Shown piece after piece: positions 18,952-30,863 of a stretch of DNA of 64,000 nt. Numbering within the stretch: position 1 is the stretch's first letter; every line of letters starts with the position of its first letter. The notes under the pieces were generated by a model. That model searched no databases. It was not told the DNA's origin and saw only the letters and a list, made by a program, of their open reading frames with translations. The stretch is from Ferrimonas sediminum (GTDB taxonomy: Bacteria; Pseudomonadota; Gammaproteobacteria; Enterobacterales; Shewanellaceae): contig NZ_FNEM01000004.1 of the NCBI RefSeq assembly GCF_900100175.1, positions 299,368 to 363,367 on the forward strand, in the 5' to 3' direction. Made by a program: the position numbers and the translations under genes.

Positions 18952-20016
18952 TTACAGGCGATACAGGTGTACGGTGATCTCTTCCCGATCGTGGTACAGG
19001 TGTTTGGCCTGCAGGCCATAGCGAATCCCGGCCTTTCGCAGCATCGCCGTCATCTCGTCAAAGCATTCCGCCACCGCCTGGTAACGCTGCTTCATCGGCA
19101 ACTTGAGGTTAAATACCGTCTCTTTACACCAACCCTCGATGATCCAGGTCGCCATCCGCGCCGCCACCCGGTGAGGCTTGTCGGCCATGTCGCAGACCAT
19201 CCAGTGAATGCGGGGATCTTCCGGTACGTACTTAAAACCGTCCTCCGCCAGGTGGGTTACCTGACCGGTCTCCATCAAGCTGTCGGCCATGGCACCGTTG
19301 TCCACCGAGTAGACGAACATGCCACGGCGTACCAACTGATAGGTCCAGCCGCCGGGACAGGCACCCAGATCGACGCCGTAGAGGCCGCCGCACAAACGCT
19401 CCTCGGCTTCCTCTTCACTCAGGAACACATTGAAGGCTTCATCCAGCTTCAGAGTCGAACGGCTTGGCGCCTCACTGGGGAATTTCAGGCGCGGAATGCC
19501 CATAAAGAACGGCGAGCCGTTGTCTGAGCGGCTGTAACCCACGTACCCATTCTGGTTGTCAGTGAGGAAGATGTGGATGCGGGGCATCTTGTCTTTCTCT
19601 TTGGCGGTCAGCAGTCCCTGCTTACGCAACGCCTGACGCATGGGCACCGCCAGCTTCTTACAAAACGGCAGCACCTGACGATAGGCATCGCCGTCGGCAG
19701 ACTCGACCCATAACAGGCCCGCTTTCGGCAGGCTCTTGGCGTGCGCCAGCACCGCACCGACCCGATCGCCCAGCGGCATGTCACTAAGCTGACCCGCCAC
19801 GCAGAACCAGCTGCGGGCAAAGATCAGACGGCTGAAATCCAGTTCGTTGATCAACCGCTCGGCGTCACCGGTCTGGTAGCACTCAAACAGCACAAAGCCG
19901 CTATTGGCCTCCAGGCGGGAAAAACCAAACACCTCCAGGGTAGCGGCACTGTCCTGAATCTCAGCCGCGCACTCCTTTTCAAAGCCGGGACGGCAATGCA
20001 GTAACACCGTATTCAT
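18952..20016 (-). CDS. rlmM: 23S rRNA 2'-O-ribose C2498 methyltransferase
   Basis: Methylates C2498 of 23S rRNA with S-adenosylmethionine. The product has 354 residues. The N-terminal part is THUMP-like, and the C-terminal Rossmann domain begins near GVDLGACPGGWTYQL (SAM site) and ends with the catalytic-region stretch VFNLKLPMKQRY. The start at 20016 has GGGAG 8 bases upstream and overlaps the ygdD stop as ATGA, so translation is coupled. The order gcvA-ygdD-rlmM is as in E. coli, with one extra hydrolase gene between gcvA and ygdD. Confidence 0.94.
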   Translation of the reverse strand: MNTVLLHCRPGFEKECAAEIQDSAATLEVFGFSRLEANSGFVLFECYQTGDAERLINELDFSRLIFARSWFCVAGQLSDMPLGDRVGAVLAHAKSLPKAGLLWVESADGDAYRQVLPFCKKLAVPMRQALRKQGLLTAKEKDKMPRIHIFLTDNQNGYVGYSRSDNGSPFFMGIPRLKFPSEAPSRSTLKLDEAFNVFLSEEEAEERLCGGLYGVDLGACPGGWTYQLVRRGMFVYSVDNGAMADSLMETGQVTHLAEDGFKYVPEDPRIHWMVCDMADKPHRVAARMATWIIEGWCKETVFNLKLPMKQRYQAVAECFDEMTAMLRKAGIRYGLQAKHLYHDREEITVHLYRL

Positions 20017-20393
20017 TTCACTTTCTCCCATCGCCACACGGCAATGAACAATAACAACCAACCCAGCATCATCAGCAAGCCGCCCATCGGGGTGATCATG
20101 CCAATGCCCTTGGTGCCCAGCAGCACCAGCGAGTAGATGCTGCCGCTAAAGCCCAGCATACCGGCGATCATCAGCGCACCGGCCCAGCCAAGCAGCCGCG
20201 ACGCGTTCTGCCCCATCCATACCACGATGGCCATCAACGCCAGGCAATGGAAGAACTGATACATGACTGCGGTATTAAAGCTCTCCACCAGGTGCGGCGG
20301 CGCCACTTTTGCCAGTCCGTGGGCGCCGTAGGCCCCGAGCCCGGTCGCGGTCAACCCGCCTAAGGTGGCACACGCCATCAATATTCTCCGCAT
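20013..20393 (-). CDS. ygdD: DUF423 family small membrane protein (YgdD)
   Basis: 126-residue inner-membrane protein with four predicted membrane helices (about 5-22, 40-60, 68-88 and 97-117). Family marks are GLGAYGAHGL near the N-terminus and GKGIGMITPMGG-like turns before the last helix. The function is unknown. It sits between the hydrolase gene (2-base gap) and rlmM (overlap), so it is part of the same minus-strand operon, and the ygdD-rlmM pairing matches E. coli. Confidence 0.88.
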   Translation of the reverse strand: MRRILMACATLGGLTATGLGAYGAHGLAKVAPPHLVESFNTAVMYQFFHCLALMAIVVWMGQNASRLLGWAGALMIAGMLGFSGSIYSLVLLGTKGIGMITPMGGLLMMLGWLLLFIAVWRWEKVK

Positions 20394-20395
20394 CT

Positions 20396-21019
20396 CTATG
20401 CCTCTAACGTCAAAATAAACTGCCGGCAGGCCTGCGCCGCCCGGCTCAAATTCTCTGCTTCGGTAACCCCACTGGCTTTTCTCGGCTTAAGGCCATGATC
20501 GCCATCGGTCAGGTAGTTCAGCTGCACCGTCGGCGACAGTGTCACTTCGGACAGCTCCTGACGGTTTCCAAAGGGATCCCGTTCCCCCTGCAGAATCAGC
20601 ATCGGCACCCGCGCCTGTTGCACCGGCTCCAACCGCCAGCGATCCGGTTTACCTACCGGATGGAACGGGTAGCCCAGCGCCACCACGGCGTCGACGGGGT
20701 TTTCCAGTGCCCACTGGGCCGATACCCTGCCGCCGAGGGACTTGCCCCCCAGCACCAGCACCCGCCCCGGCTGGCGGTAACGGGCCACCCACTCATCGAG
20801 CGCTTCCAGCAGGCGCGGCATTCTATCAGGAGGGCGGCGCTTTTGCGTAGCCCGAATGGTCTGCATATAGGGAAATTCATAACGAATCACGCAAAGATCC
20901 TCTCCCGCCACCGCCTCAGCCAGGGTGGCCATAAAGGGGTGGTCCATGCCGGCACCGCTGCCATGGGCCAGCAACAGGTAGTGGCGGGCGTTGGGGTTAC
21001 CGTCTTGACGTATCATCAT
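20396..21019 (-). CDS. alpha/beta hydrolase of the KANL3/Tex30 (YcjY-like) family
   Basis: 207-residue putative hydrolase of unknown substrate. The motif LLLAHGSGAGMDHPFM marks the oxyanion turn, LVLGGKSLGGRVS carries the candidate nucleophile Ser in a GxSxG-like elbow, QGERDPFG holds the candidate acid and DGDHGLKPRKASG the candidate His. These features match the small alpha/beta-hydrolase-like family related to Tex30. Two adjacent ATG codons (21019 and 21016) are possible; GAGG lies 4 and 7 bases before them. It lies 10 bases after gcvA and 2 bases before ygdD. Confidence 0.8.
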   Translation of the reverse strand: MMIRQDGNPNARHYLLLAHGSGAGMDHPFMATLAEAVAGEDLCVIRYEFPYMQTIRATQKRRPPDRMPRLLEALDEWVARYRQPGRVLVLGGKSLGGRVSAQWALENPVDAVVALGYPFHPVGKPDRWRLEPVQQARVPMLILQGERDPFGNRQELSEVTLSPTVQLNYLTDGDHGLKPRKASGVTEAENLSRAAQACRQFILTLEA

Positions 21020-21029
21020 ATTGCCTCTG

Positions 21030-21947
21030 TTACTCAGGAGCGGGAATCGGATCCGCCTGGGTCTCTTGACGGAAGGTGTCCACCATCCACTCCCTGAAGG
21101 CGCTGATTTTACCCAGATCCGACTGCCCCTCCTGGCACACCAGGTAGTAGGCGTTCTTGCTGGTCAGCACCTGATTGAACGGACACACCAGACGACCGGC
21201 CTCGATCTCCGGCCGGGCCAGCACCGAATACCCCAGTGCCACCCCGTGGCCATGAATGGCCGCCTGCAGCACCAGCGACGAATGGCTGAAAATCGGCCCT
21301 TGGTTAACATTGGTCAGTTCCACTCCGGCCTGCTTCATCCACGCCTTCCAGTCGCGGCGGGACATGTCATGCAGCAGGGTGTGTTGGTTCAGATCCGCCA
21401 TCTCCCGCAGCGGCTTGGGGCCGGACAGCAGCTTGGGCGAACACACCGGCACCATGCTCTCCGCCCGCAGTTTGTCCGCCCGCAGGCCGGGCCACTTGCC
21501 GCGGCCGTAATAGATGGCGATATCAACGTCGTCAGACAAGGATCCCTCATCCATATCCACCGCCTTGATGCGCACGTCCACCTCGGGATGAAGCTCGGAA
21601 AATCGCGCCAGACGCGGCACCAGCCATTGAATGGCAAAACTGGGTGACAACGACACCGTCAGCGAGCCGGTGGCGCTTCGGGCCAGCAACCGTTCGGTGG
21701 CATCACTGAGTTGGGTAAACAGATCTTTAATATCCAGGAAATAGCTTTGCCCCTCTTCTGTGAGCAGCAGAGAGCGGTTACGACGCCTGAAAAGTTTTAA
21801 TCCAAGAAACTCCTCCAGCGCCTTAATCTGATGACTGATTGCGGCCTGGGTCACAAATAACTCTTCTGCTGCCCGAGTAAAGCTTAGGTTGCGTGCAGCG
21901 GCTTCAAACGCCTTAACCGCGTTGAGAGGAGGCAGACGGCGGGACAT
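21030..21947 (-). CDS. gcvA: LysR-type transcriptional regulator, GcvA-like
   Basis: In E. coli GcvA activates or represses the glycine cleavage operon in response to glycine. This 305-residue protein has the same length as E. coli GcvA, an N-terminal winged helix-turn-helix (about 8-65; SFTRAAEELFVTQAAISHQI is the recognition unit) and a LysR substrate-binding domain (about 90-300). It starts with MSRRLPPLNAVKAFEAAAR, typical of the GcvA branch, and the downstream ygdD-rlmM order supports the assignment. The glycine cleavage genes are not in this window. GAGGA precedes the ATG. Confidence 0.85.
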   Translation of the reverse strand: MSRRLPPLNAVKAFEAAARNLSFTRAAEELFVTQAAISHQIKALEEFLGLKLFRRRNRSLLLTEEGQSYFLDIKDLFTQLSDATERLLARSATGSLTVSLSPSFAIQWLVPRLARFSELHPEVDVRIKAVDMDEGSLSDDVDIAIYYGRGKWPGLRADKLRAESMVPVCSPKLLSGPKPLREMADLNQHTLLHDMSRRDWKAWMKQAGVELTNVNQGPIFSHSSLVLQAAIHGHGVALGYSVLARPEIEAGRLVCPFNQVLTSKNAYYLVCQEGQSDLGKISAFREWMVDTFRQETQADPIPAPE

Positions 21948-22093
21948 AGGGTTTCCTCAAGGTTACCGGATAAGATTTTCTAATACCGAATATTATATTA
22001 AATCGTTTGTTATCACTATCCCGAGAGGCTATTTTTCACCCCGAAAGCGAACAGACTTTAGACCTTCTTCCTAGGCATACTATGAGGCCGAAC

Positions 22094-22321
22094 ATGACTA
22101 CTTTAAGCCTGCTAATCCCAACCGTCGTTGCCGTTGCCATGCACAACCCACTGGCACAGCCAGAAGCCGTAGAATTTGATGTGGCTGAGATTCATCAGCA
22201 GATTGAGTTGCAACTGGACCAACAGATGCAAGAGATGCAGCGCCAGCAAGCCAGCATGGATGTGGGAGAAACTCTGGAGCTGGCGACTCAGCCAGCCCCG
22301 AACAGCACCATCACCGAGTAA
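22094..22321 (+). CDS. small exported hypothetical protein
   Basis: 75-residue product I do not recognise. It starts with a short hydrophobic segment (MTTLSLLIPTVVAVAM), possibly a signal peptide cut near residue 20, followed by a Gln/Glu-rich helix (about 30-55) with a heptad-like pattern and a polar tail. The ATG has GAGG 6 bases upstream. It is divergent from gcvA and ends before a large inverted repeat. A weak sigma70-like promoter TTGTTA-N17-TATTTT lies at 22007-22035. It resembles in layout (signal, Gln-rich helix) the 100-residue small protein near 40.5 kb. Confidence 0.5.
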   Translation: MTTLSLLIPTVVAVAMHNPLAQPEAVEFDVAEIHQQIELQLDQQMQEMQRQQASMDVGETLELATQPAPNSTITE

Positions 22322-22341
22322 CTGGCGTCGCAAGGAAGAAG

Positions 22342-22364
22342 TCCTGCCGCCAACGGCGGCAGGA
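22342..22364. repeat. perfect 10-bp inverted repeat between convergent genes
   Basis: TCCTGCCGCC, loop AAC, then GGCGGCAGGA. Outer arms ACTGG (22321-22325) and GTCGC (22327-22331) match GCGAC (22365-22369) and CCAGT further right, extending the palindrome. There is no T-run on either side, so it could be a non-canonical terminator for kdsA and the small gene or an mRNA-stabilising hairpin. Confidence 0.7.
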
Positions 22365-22375
22365 GCGACACCCAG

Positions 22376-24507
<2,132 letters not shown>

Positions 24508-24556
24508 AACTTCCTCTTTGTTATTATCGCCAGTCTCAGCCGGCTTCTTTTATTGC

Positions 24557-24577
24557 GATGGCGCCATCGGCGCCATC
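24557..24577. repeat. 9-bp inverted repeat between sirB2 and DUF819
   Basis: GATGGCGCC-ATC-GGCGCCATC, with no T-run on the minus strand. It may be an intercistronic hairpin separating the sirB2 and DUF819 messages. Confidence 0.6.
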
Positions 24578-24627
24578 GTGTGTCCCTGGCCCCTAAGGGC
24601 GTCGTGCCTTTACGGTTGTGTTTCCAC

Positions 24628-25011
24628 TTAACTCATCAGGATCGGGGTCTTGGTCATCGCCACCTTGGCGATCATCCCCAGCCAGCCCAGTGCACCCAGA
24701 AAAGCGAGAGCCTTAAGCAGCTTACCCTGACTCTTCATGGCAAACACACCCAGCAGTATGTACGCCACCAGGCTCAGCAGCTTTTCGGTCAGCCAGGGGC
24801 TGCTGCCGGGGAACTGCTGAATCAGGAAACAGAGGCTGGCCCCGGACAGCAACAGCAGCGTGTCCACGGCGTGCGGGGTGATCTTCACCCACTTGCGCTG
24901 CAGCATACCGGAGCCGGTCATGCTCCAGAAAAAGCGCACCGTCAGCAGACTGACGCTGAGCAGAATAGTCAGCATGTGGAAGTGTTTGACTCCCGGGTAA
25001 AGAATGTCCAT
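24628..25011 (-). CDS. sirB2: SirB2 family membrane protein
   Basis: 127-residue protein with four predicted membrane helices, typical of the SirB2 (YchQ) family; the name comes from a Salmonella invasion regulator locus but its biochemical role is unknown. It starts MDILYPGVKHFHML, with conserved His residues at the first helix. The ATG at 25011 overlaps the prmC stop as TAATG and has AGGAGA 5 bases upstream, so it is translationally coupled to prmC, as in Enterobacteria. No sirB1 gene follows here. Confidence 0.87.
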   Translation of the reverse strand: MDILYPGVKHFHMLTILLSVSLLTVRFFWSMTGSGMLQRKWVKITPHAVDTLLLLSGASLCFLIQQFPGSSPWLTEKLLSLVAYILLGVFAMKSQGKLLKALAFLGALGWLGMIAKVAMTKTPILMS

Positions 25012-25859
25012 TAACTCTCCTTGGAGGCCGCATTCCAACGGCCAAAACTGTAACGATCGCGACCAGCCAGATCCTGGCCGGTGCCGACCTCTTGATACCC
25101 GAAACGGGTGAAAATCTCTCGAACGGCCTGCCCCTGGCGATACCCGTGTTCCAGGATCACCGTGCCGCCATCATTGAGGAAAAGACGACCATTTTCAACA
25201 ATGTGAATAATGTCCGCCAATCCATCCTCCGCCGCCACCAATGCCGACAGGGGTTCAAAACGCACATCACCCCGGCTCAGATGGGGGTCATCCTGCTCGA
25301 TATAGGGGGGATTGGAGACAATCACATCGAAGCGCAGGCCCTGCAGCGCGTCATACCAGTCGCTCTGCTCAATCTCCACCGTCAACCCCAGAGCATCACG
25401 GTTTCGTCGGGCCAGAGCCACCGCTTCAGCCATCCGATCCACCGCATGTAGTCGCCATTTTGGCCGCTCCGACGCCAGCGCCAGGGCGATGGCCCCGGTT
25501 CCGGTCCCCAGATCCACCACCCTGGCATCCTCAGCCATTGGCAGTGACAATACATACTCCACCAACGACTCGGTATCCGGCCTGGGGATCAGGGTGCTGG
25601 GATTCACCGCCAGCGGCAGTGACCAGAACTCCCGCTCGCCAATCAGGTGCGCCACCGGCTCACCGCTGTGACGACGGCTCAGCAGCGCCTCAAACTGACG
25701 GCGCTCTGCCTCGGCCAGCGGTTTGTCCGGCCAGGTGTACAGAAAACTGCGCGGTTTCTGCAGCAGGTGACACAACAGCAGCTGTGCATCCAGCTGAGGG
25801 GTGTCGCTGACGCCCTCCAGGCGGTCATAAGCGGCCGCCAGCACCGCATCAATGCGCAC
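25011..25859 (-). CDS. prmC: peptide chain release factor N5-glutamine methyltransferase
   Basis: Methylates the glutamine of the GGQ motif in release factors RF1 and RF2. The 282-residue enzyme has an N-terminal helical domain, the SAM-binding motif DLGTGTG (116-122) and the catalytic NPPY motif (183-186). It starts with GTG at 25859, one base after the prfA stop, so it is coupled to its substrate's gene. Overlap with sirB2 continues the operon. A Gram-negative hemK-type protein in this position is always PrmC. Confidence 0.95.
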   Translation of the reverse strand: MRIDAVLAAAYDRLEGVSDTPQLDAQLLLCHLLQKPRSFLYTWPDKPLAEAERRQFEALLSRRHSGEPVAHLIGEREFWSLPLAVNPSTLIPRPDTESLVEYVLSLPMAEDARVVDLGTGTGAIALALASERPKWRLHAVDRMAEAVALARRNRDALGLTVEIEQSDWYDALQGLRFDVIVSNPPYIEQDDPHLSRGDVRFEPLSALVAAEDGLADIIHIVENGRLFLNDGGTVILEHGYRQGQAVREIFTRFGYQEVGTGQDLAGRDRYSFGRWNAASKES

Positions 25860-25860
25860 C

Positions 25861-26940
25861 CTAGTCTTCCGCCAGGGCGGCCAGCATGTCGGCCTGATAT
25901 TCGTGCAGAATTGGCTGCGACAACGCGTCCAGGTCCCCCTCCATCACCTCGGACAGGCGATACAGGGTCAGGTTGATGCGGTGATCCGACACCCGCCCCT
26001 GGGGGTAGTTGTAGGTTCGAATCCGTTCGGAGCGATCGCCGGACGCCATCAGGTTACGGCGGGAGCTTTGCTCCTCGGCGCGGCGCTTCTCATCCTCGGC
26101 GGCCTGAAGGCGGGCAGACAGAATCGCCATCGCCCGGGCCCGGTTTTTATGTTGCGACCGCTCATCCTGGCACTCCACCACCACTCCGGTCGGCAAGTGA
26201 GTAATGCGGATGGCAGAATCGGTTTTGTTGACGTGCTGGCCACCGGCGCCGGAGGCGCGGAAGGTATCCACTTTCAAATCCGCCGGATTGATTTCGATGA
26301 TCTCCGCTTCCGGCAGTTCCGGCATCACGATCACGGTACAGGCGGAAGTGTGGATCCGTCCCTGAGATTCGGTGGCCGGCACCCGCTGAACCCGGTGACC
26401 ACCACTCTCAAACTTCATCACGCCGTAAGCGCCGTCGCCGGACAACTTGGCAATCACCTTGGAGAAGCCGCCATGCTCACCCTCGGTGGCCGACATCAGC
26501 TCGATGCGCCAGCCTTTGGTTTCGGCAAAGCGGCTGTACATGCGGAACAGATCACCGGCAAAAATCGCCGCCTCATCGCCACCGGCACCGGCTCGAATCT
26601 CGATAAAGGCGTTGTGATCGTCTTTGGGGTCCCGCGGCAACAGCAGAATCTGAAGCTCATCCTCAAGCTCAGCCACCACGGCCTGAGCCTCTTTCAGCTC
26701 CTCTTCAGCCATCTCCTTCATATCGGGATCGCTGAGCATCTCGCGGGCGGTTTCGATGTCTTCTCCAGCTTGCTGGTAGCGGCGGAATGCGTTCACGACC
26801 TCTTCCAGCTGGGAGTATTCTTTTGACAGGGATCGGAATCGATCTTGATCGGAGATCACATCGGGCTCGCTCATTAACGCTTGAACTTCTTCATAACGTT
26901 CGAGCAAGCCCTCTAGTTTTGCATATACGGAAGGCTTCAT
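25861..26940 (-). CDS. prfA: peptide chain release factor 1
   Basis: Recognises UAA and UAG stop codons and triggers hydrolysis of peptidyl-tRNA. The 359-residue protein carries the stop-codon-reading tripeptide PAT in [12 protein letters not shown] and the GGQ catalytic motif at 233-235 in [12 protein letters not shown], the same positions as E. coli RF1. It begins [19 protein letters not shown]. It lies 29 bases downstream of hemA and abuts prmC, the enzyme that modifies it. Confidence 0.97.
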   Translation of the reverse strand: MKPSVYAKLEGLLERYEEVQALMSEPDVISDQDRFRSLSKEYSQLEEVVNAFRRYQQAGEDIETAREMLSDPDMKEMAEEELKEAQAVVAELEDELQILLLPRDPKDDHNAFIEIRAGAGGDEAAIFAGDLFRMYSRFAETKGWRIELMSATEGEHGGFSKVIAKLSGDGAYGVMKFESGGHRVQRVPATESQGRIHTSACTVIVMPELPEAEIIEINPADLKVDTFRASGAGGQHVNKTDSAIRITHLPTGVVVECQDERSQHKNRARAMAILSARLQAAEDEKRRAEEQSSRRNLMASGDRSERIRTYNYPQGRVSDHRINLTLYRLSEVMEGDLDALSQPILHEYQADMLAALAED

Positions 26941-26969
26941 GGTTTCATCTTAGACAAAAAACGCTGGGT

Positions 26970-28220
26970 CTAATTGTCGTTGATGGCGAGGGCCTTACGC
27001 AAGAGGTCTATTGAATTCAGATCACCGGCACGGGCTGCCTGAGACAGCGCCTGGGTCGGTGCGTGGATCAGACGGTTGGTCAGTTTGTTGGCCAACTCGT
27101 TCAATACCGACTCGGCATTGGCACCGGACTGCAGCTTGGCCATCGCCCTTTCCAGCATCTCCTGCTTGGTCGCCAGGCTCTGATCCCGGTACTGTTTCAA
27201 GGTATCGATGGTATCGAGACTGCGCAGCCAATCCATGAACTCGGCCGACTGCTCTGAGGCAATCTGCTCCGCCTGCTCGGCGGCTTCCAGCCGGGACTCC
27301 ATGTTCTTTTGCACGATCCCCTGAAGGTCATCAACGGTGTACAGGTAGGCATTTTCCAACTCACCCACTTCGGCCTCAATGTCCCGGGGCACGGCAATGT
27401 CCACCAGTAGCATTGGTTGCTGACGACGGGCCTTAAGGGCATTTTCCACCATCCCTTTGCCGAGGATTGGCAGCGGTGACGCAGTGGAGGAGATCACGAT
27501 GTCGGCATCAGGCAAGCATTCAGGGATTTGTGGCAGGGTAACCACCCGGGCGCCAAACTCCTCCGCCATACCTTCGGCACGACTGACGGTACGGTTGGCC
27601 ACGGTCATCTTGGTAACACCGGCCTCTTTCAGGTGACGAGCTACCAGTTCAATGGTTTCTCCCGCCCCCACAAGCAACACATTGGAGTCGCCCAGGTTGT
27701 CAAAGATGTGCTTGGCCAGGTTGACGGCCGCAAAGGCCACCGACACCGCCGAGGATCCGATTTCTGTTTCGGTACGAATCTTTTTTGCCACCTTAAAGGT
27801 GTGCTGAAACATGCGATCCAGAGTATGGGATACCGTGCCGTGTTGCTGGGCATTGCCAAAGGCCTGCTTAATCTGCCCCAGAATCTGGGGTTCCCCCAGC
27901 ACCAGAGAGTCCAGTCCGGCCGACACTCGCAACAGATGTTTAACCGCCGCCTGATTCTCATGCAGATACAGGCTCTCCCGTACCTCTTGCTCTGGCAGAT
28001 TATGGTACTCCACCAGCCATTGAACCAGGGCTTCACTTTCGGCACGGTTCACATAGAGTTCGGTACGGTTACAGGTGGACAGGATCACCGCCTCACCGGT
28101 AGGGGTTACCTTTGATACGCTGCTCAGCGCATCGGCAAGGATATCCGGTCCAAAAGCCAGTTTCTCCCGCAAAGAAACACTGGCGGTCTTGTGATTGATC
28201 CCAATTGCTACTAACGTCAT
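26970..28220 (-). CDS. hemA: glutamyl-tRNA reductase
   Basis: First committed step of tetrapyrrole synthesis by the C5 route: reduces glutamyl-tRNA to glutamate-1-semialdehyde. The 416-residue product has the catalytic Cys50 in STCNRTE, the NADPH-binding [13 protein letters not shown] segment at about 188 and a C-terminal dimerisation helix. The start [13 protein letters not shown] is standard. It heads the minus-strand operon with prfA and prmC and is divergent from lolB, with promoters of both in the 144-base gap. This hemA-prfA-prmC order is widely conserved. Confidence 0.97.
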   Translation of the reverse strand: MTLVAIGINHKTASVSLREKLAFGPDILADALSSVSKVTPTGEAVILSTCNRTELYVNRAESEALVQWLVEYHNLPEQEVRESLYLHENQAAVKHLLRVSAGLDSLVLGEPQILGQIKQAFGNAQQHGTVSHTLDRMFQHTFKVAKKIRTETEIGSSAVSVAFAAVNLAKHIFDNLGDSNVLLVGAGETIELVARHLKEAGVTKMTVANRTVSRAEGMAEEFGARVVTLPQIPECLPDADIVISSTASPLPILGKGMVENALKARRQQPMLLVDIAVPRDIEAEVGELENAYLYTVDDLQGIVQKNMESRLEAAEQAEQIASEQSAEFMDWLRSLDTIDTLKQYRDQSLATKQEMLERAMAKLQSGANAESVLNELANKLTNRLIHAPTQALSQAARAGDLNSIDLLRKALAINDN

Positions 28221-28269
28221 GGCTCTCCAGCTTCACCCCGAAAATTGAACTTGGGTCGAGACTTGGGCA

Positions 28270-28298
28270 ATTCTATGCTCAAACGCGCAACCTGAAAA
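28270..28298 (-). promoter_or_regulatory. sigma70-like promoter of hemA
   Basis: On the minus strand TTTTCA (28298-28293), a 17-base spacer, then TAGAAT (28275-28270), 50 bases upstream of the hemA ATG. Confidence 0.55.
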
Positions 28299-28364
28299 CA
28301 GGTTGACGACTCTAAACAATGGTTATGTCGCTGATTGTGGTGCAGTGCACAAAACAGGTAATTT

Positions 28365-28964
28365 ATGCTTAAAGGCCAAACTCAACTTTATTCTATTTTA
28401 TTAATTTTGCTGTGGTTGTCAGGCTGCGCGGTAGCACCCCACGCCTCGAAAGACTCAGCTCCCCCTTCAGAATTAACCCATTGGCAACTCAAAGGTAAGC
28501 TCGCCATTATACAGCCTGACGAGCGCCTGTCTGTGAACTTGCACTGGCAGCACCACAATGAACGGGACGATCTTAGACTGACCAACCTGTTTGGCTCAAC
28601 CCTGTTGTTACTGAATGCCGATGCTCAAGGCGCCAGTGTCACCTTCGATGACCAGATCCACACCGGCAACAACGCCAGCGAACTGATCGCCCGCCTTACC
28701 GGCTGGTCAGTGCCCCTGACCGAGTTGTCCGGCTGGATTCTTGGCCAGCACACCCCGGATGGCGCCCAGGTCACTCTGGATGAACAGGGCTGGCCGGCCA
28801 CCGTGACCCTGTCACTGGCCCCTGGTGAGGCGCAGTGGCAGATGAGTTATCAGGGTTGGCAGCAGGTCGAAGGCTACCGAATCCCCAGAATGGTCAGCTT
28901 GCGCCAGGGCAGTAAACGGTTAAAATTGGCCCTTTCTGACTGGCAACCGGAGTCACCTAGGTAA
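28365..28964 (+). CDS. lolB: outer-membrane lipoprotein LolB
   Basis: Receives lipoproteins from the carrier LolA and inserts them into the outer membrane. The product has 199 residues with a lipoprotein signal ending LWLSGC (acylated Cys21). The mature part is a LolA/LolB half-barrel with typical stretches WQLKGKLAIIQPDERLSVNLHWQH and RLTGWSVPL. The residue after Cys is Ala, not Asp, as expected for an outer-membrane lipoprotein. The stop overlaps the ispE start as TAATG. The lolB-ispE-prs order, divergent from hemA, is as in E. coli. Confidence 0.94.
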   Translation: MLKGQTQLYSILLILLWLSGCAVAPHASKDSAPPSELTHWQLKGKLAIIQPDERLSVNLHWQHHNERDDLRLTNLFGSTLLLLNADAQGASVTFDDQIHTGNNASELIARLTGWSVPLTELSGWILGQHTPDGAQVTLDEQGWPATVTLSLAPGEAQWQMSYQGWQQVEGYRIPRMVSLRQGSKRLKLALSDWQPESPR

Positions 28965-29812
28965 TGCCAACTTCCAGCCGTAACTGGCCCGCCCCCGCCA
29001 AACTGAACCTGTTCTTGCACATCAACGGCCGCCGTCAGGACGGTTACCACGAGTTGCAGTCGCTGTTTCAATTCGTCGATCACTGCGATCAGCTGCACTT
29101 CCGCGCTCGCCGCGACGACGGCATCACCCTGAGCCCCGCCATCGACGGCGTCGCCAACGACGATAACCTCATCGTCCGCGCCGCCCGCCTGTTGCAACGC
29201 CACTGCGATTGCCCCTTTGGTGCCGACATCGAGCTGGAGAAGGTTCTGCCCATGGGGGGAGGCCTGGGTGGAGGCTCCTCCAACGCCGCCACCACCCTGG
29301 TTGCGCTGAACCGTTTGTGGCAACTGAACCTCAGTGAAGATGAACTGGCCGAACTGGGGCTGAGCCTGGGCGCCGATGTACCGGTGTTTGTCCGGGGCCT
29401 GGCCGCCGTCGCCGATGGAGTCGGGGAGATTCTTCGGCCGGTGGAGATCGACCAACCCTGGTATCTGGTGGTGGCGCCCAATGTGGCCGTTTCAACCGCG
29501 GAGATCTTTCAGGCACCGGAGTTGACCCGCAATAGCCCTAAGCTGGCTCAGCCAGAGCTGAGACCCAGCCAATGGCACAATGATTGCGTTGGGGCCGTCA
29601 TCCAACGTTACGGCCAAGTTGCAAACGCCTTGGGCTGGTTGATACAATACGCGCCGTCTCAAATGACCGGCACCGGTAGTTGCATTTTTGGTACTTTTTC
29701 CTCACAGGAAGAAGCCTTGGTTGCGCTCGCCGATCTGCCCGATGAGTGGCGAGGATTCGTTGCTCGAGGCTGCAATCGTTCACCCCTGCTCGATCGAGCT
29801 TTGCAGCCCTAA
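28964..29812 (+). CDS. ispE: 4-diphosphocytidyl-2-C-methyl-D-erythritol kinase
   Basis: ATP-dependent kinase in the MEP isoprenoid pathway. The 282-residue GHMP-family protein has the catalytic-lysine region WPAPAKLNLFLHI near the start, the glycine-rich ATP loop PMGGGLGGGSSNAA (97-110), and TGTGSCIFGTF near the end. It is coupled to lolB by a one-base overlap and followed by prs after 62 bases. Confidence 0.96.
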   Translation: MPTSSRNWPAPAKLNLFLHINGRRQDGYHELQSLFQFVDHCDQLHFRARRDDGITLSPAIDGVANDDNLIVRAARLLQRHCDCPFGADIELEKVLPMGGGLGGGSSNAATTLVALNRLWQLNLSEDELAELGLSLGADVPVFVRGLAAVADGVGEILRPVEIDQPWYLVVAPNVAVSTAEIFQAPELTRNSPKLAQPELRPSQWHNDCVGAVIQRYGQVANALGWLIQYAPSQMTGTGSCIFGTFSSQEEALVALADLPDEWRGFVARGCNRSPLLDRALQP

Positions 29813-29874
29813 ACTGGAGTAGCGCTGCGCGCCTCCCAAACAAATTAAAATAAGCCTAGCCTGAGGTTAATACT

Positions 29875-30822
29875 GTGCCCGACATCAAGCTTTTTGCCGG
29901 CAACGCCACACCGGAACTGGCCAGCCGTATCGCCAATCGTCTGTATTGCTCCCTGGGTGATGCCGACGTAGGTCGCTTCTCCGATGGCGAAATCAGCGTT
30001 CAGATCAACGAGAACGTTCGTGGAGCCGATGTCTTTATCATTCAATCTACCTGTGCCCCAACCAACGACAACCTGATGGAATTGGTGGTCATGGTAGACG
30101 CCCTGCGCCGTGCCTCTGCTGGTCGTATTACAGCCGTAATCCCCTACTTCGGCTACGCCCGCCAGGATCGCCGCGTACGTTCCGCCCGTGTGCCAATCAC
30201 CGCCAAAGTGGTTGCCGACTTCCTATCCAGTGTCGGCGTTGACCGGGTACTGACCTGTGACCTGCACGCCGAGCAGATTCAGGGGTTCTTCGATGTACCG
30301 GTAGACAACGTGTTCGGCAGCCCGGTTCTGTTGGAAGACATGCGCGCCAAGGCGCTGGACAACCCAGTCGTGGTATCCCCGGATATCGGTGGCGTTGTTC
30401 GTGCCCGTGCCGTCGCCAAACTGCTGGACGACAGCGATCTGGCCATCATCGATAAGCGTCGTCCCCGTGCCAACGTATCCCAGGTGATGCACATCATCGG
30501 TGACGTGCAGGATCGCGACTGCATCATCGTCGATGACATGATCGACACCGGCGGCACTCTGTGTAAAGCCGCTGAGGCGCTGAAAGAGCGTGGTGCCCGC
30601 CGCGTCTTCGCCTACGCGACTCACCCGGTGTTCTCCGGCAACGCGCCGAAAAACATTGCCGAGTCCGTGATTGACGAAGTGATCGTGACCGATACCGTAC
30701 CACTGAGCGATGCCATGAAAGCCACCGGTAAGGTCAGCCAACTGACCATGTCGTCGGTGATGGCTGAAGCGATTCGCCGGGTCAGTAACGAAGAGTCCAT
30801 CTCCGCGATGTTCGAGCACTAA
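29875..30822 (+). CDS. prs: ribose-phosphate pyrophosphokinase
   Basis: Makes phosphoribosyl pyrophosphate for nucleotide, His and Trp synthesis. The 315-residue product begins at GTG ([11 protein letters not shown]), as does E. coli prs, with GAGG 9 bases upstream. The PRPP-binding loop [11 protein letters not shown] is at about 219-229, the flexible loop [13 protein letters not shown] at about 95, and the ATP region [11 protein letters not shown] at about 130. A strong terminator follows, ending the lolB-ispE-prs operon. Confidence 0.97.
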   Translation: MPDIKLFAGNATPELASRIANRLYCSLGDADVGRFSDGEISVQINENVRGADVFIIQSTCAPTNDNLMELVVMVDALRRASAGRITAVIPYFGYARQDRRVRSARVPITAKVVADFLSSVGVDRVLTCDLHAEQIQGFFDVPVDNVFGSPVLLEDMRAKALDNPVVVSPDIGGVVRARAVAKLLDDSDLAIIDKRRPRANVSQVMHIIGDVQDRDCIIVDDMIDTGGTLCKAAEALKERGARRVFAYATHPVFSGNAPKNIAESVIDEVIVTDTVPLSDAMKATGKVSQLTMSSVMAEAIRRVSNEESISAMFEH

Positions 30823-30863
30823 AAGCAGACTCTGCCGCCCCACCGGGGCGAGCGAGACTGAAC

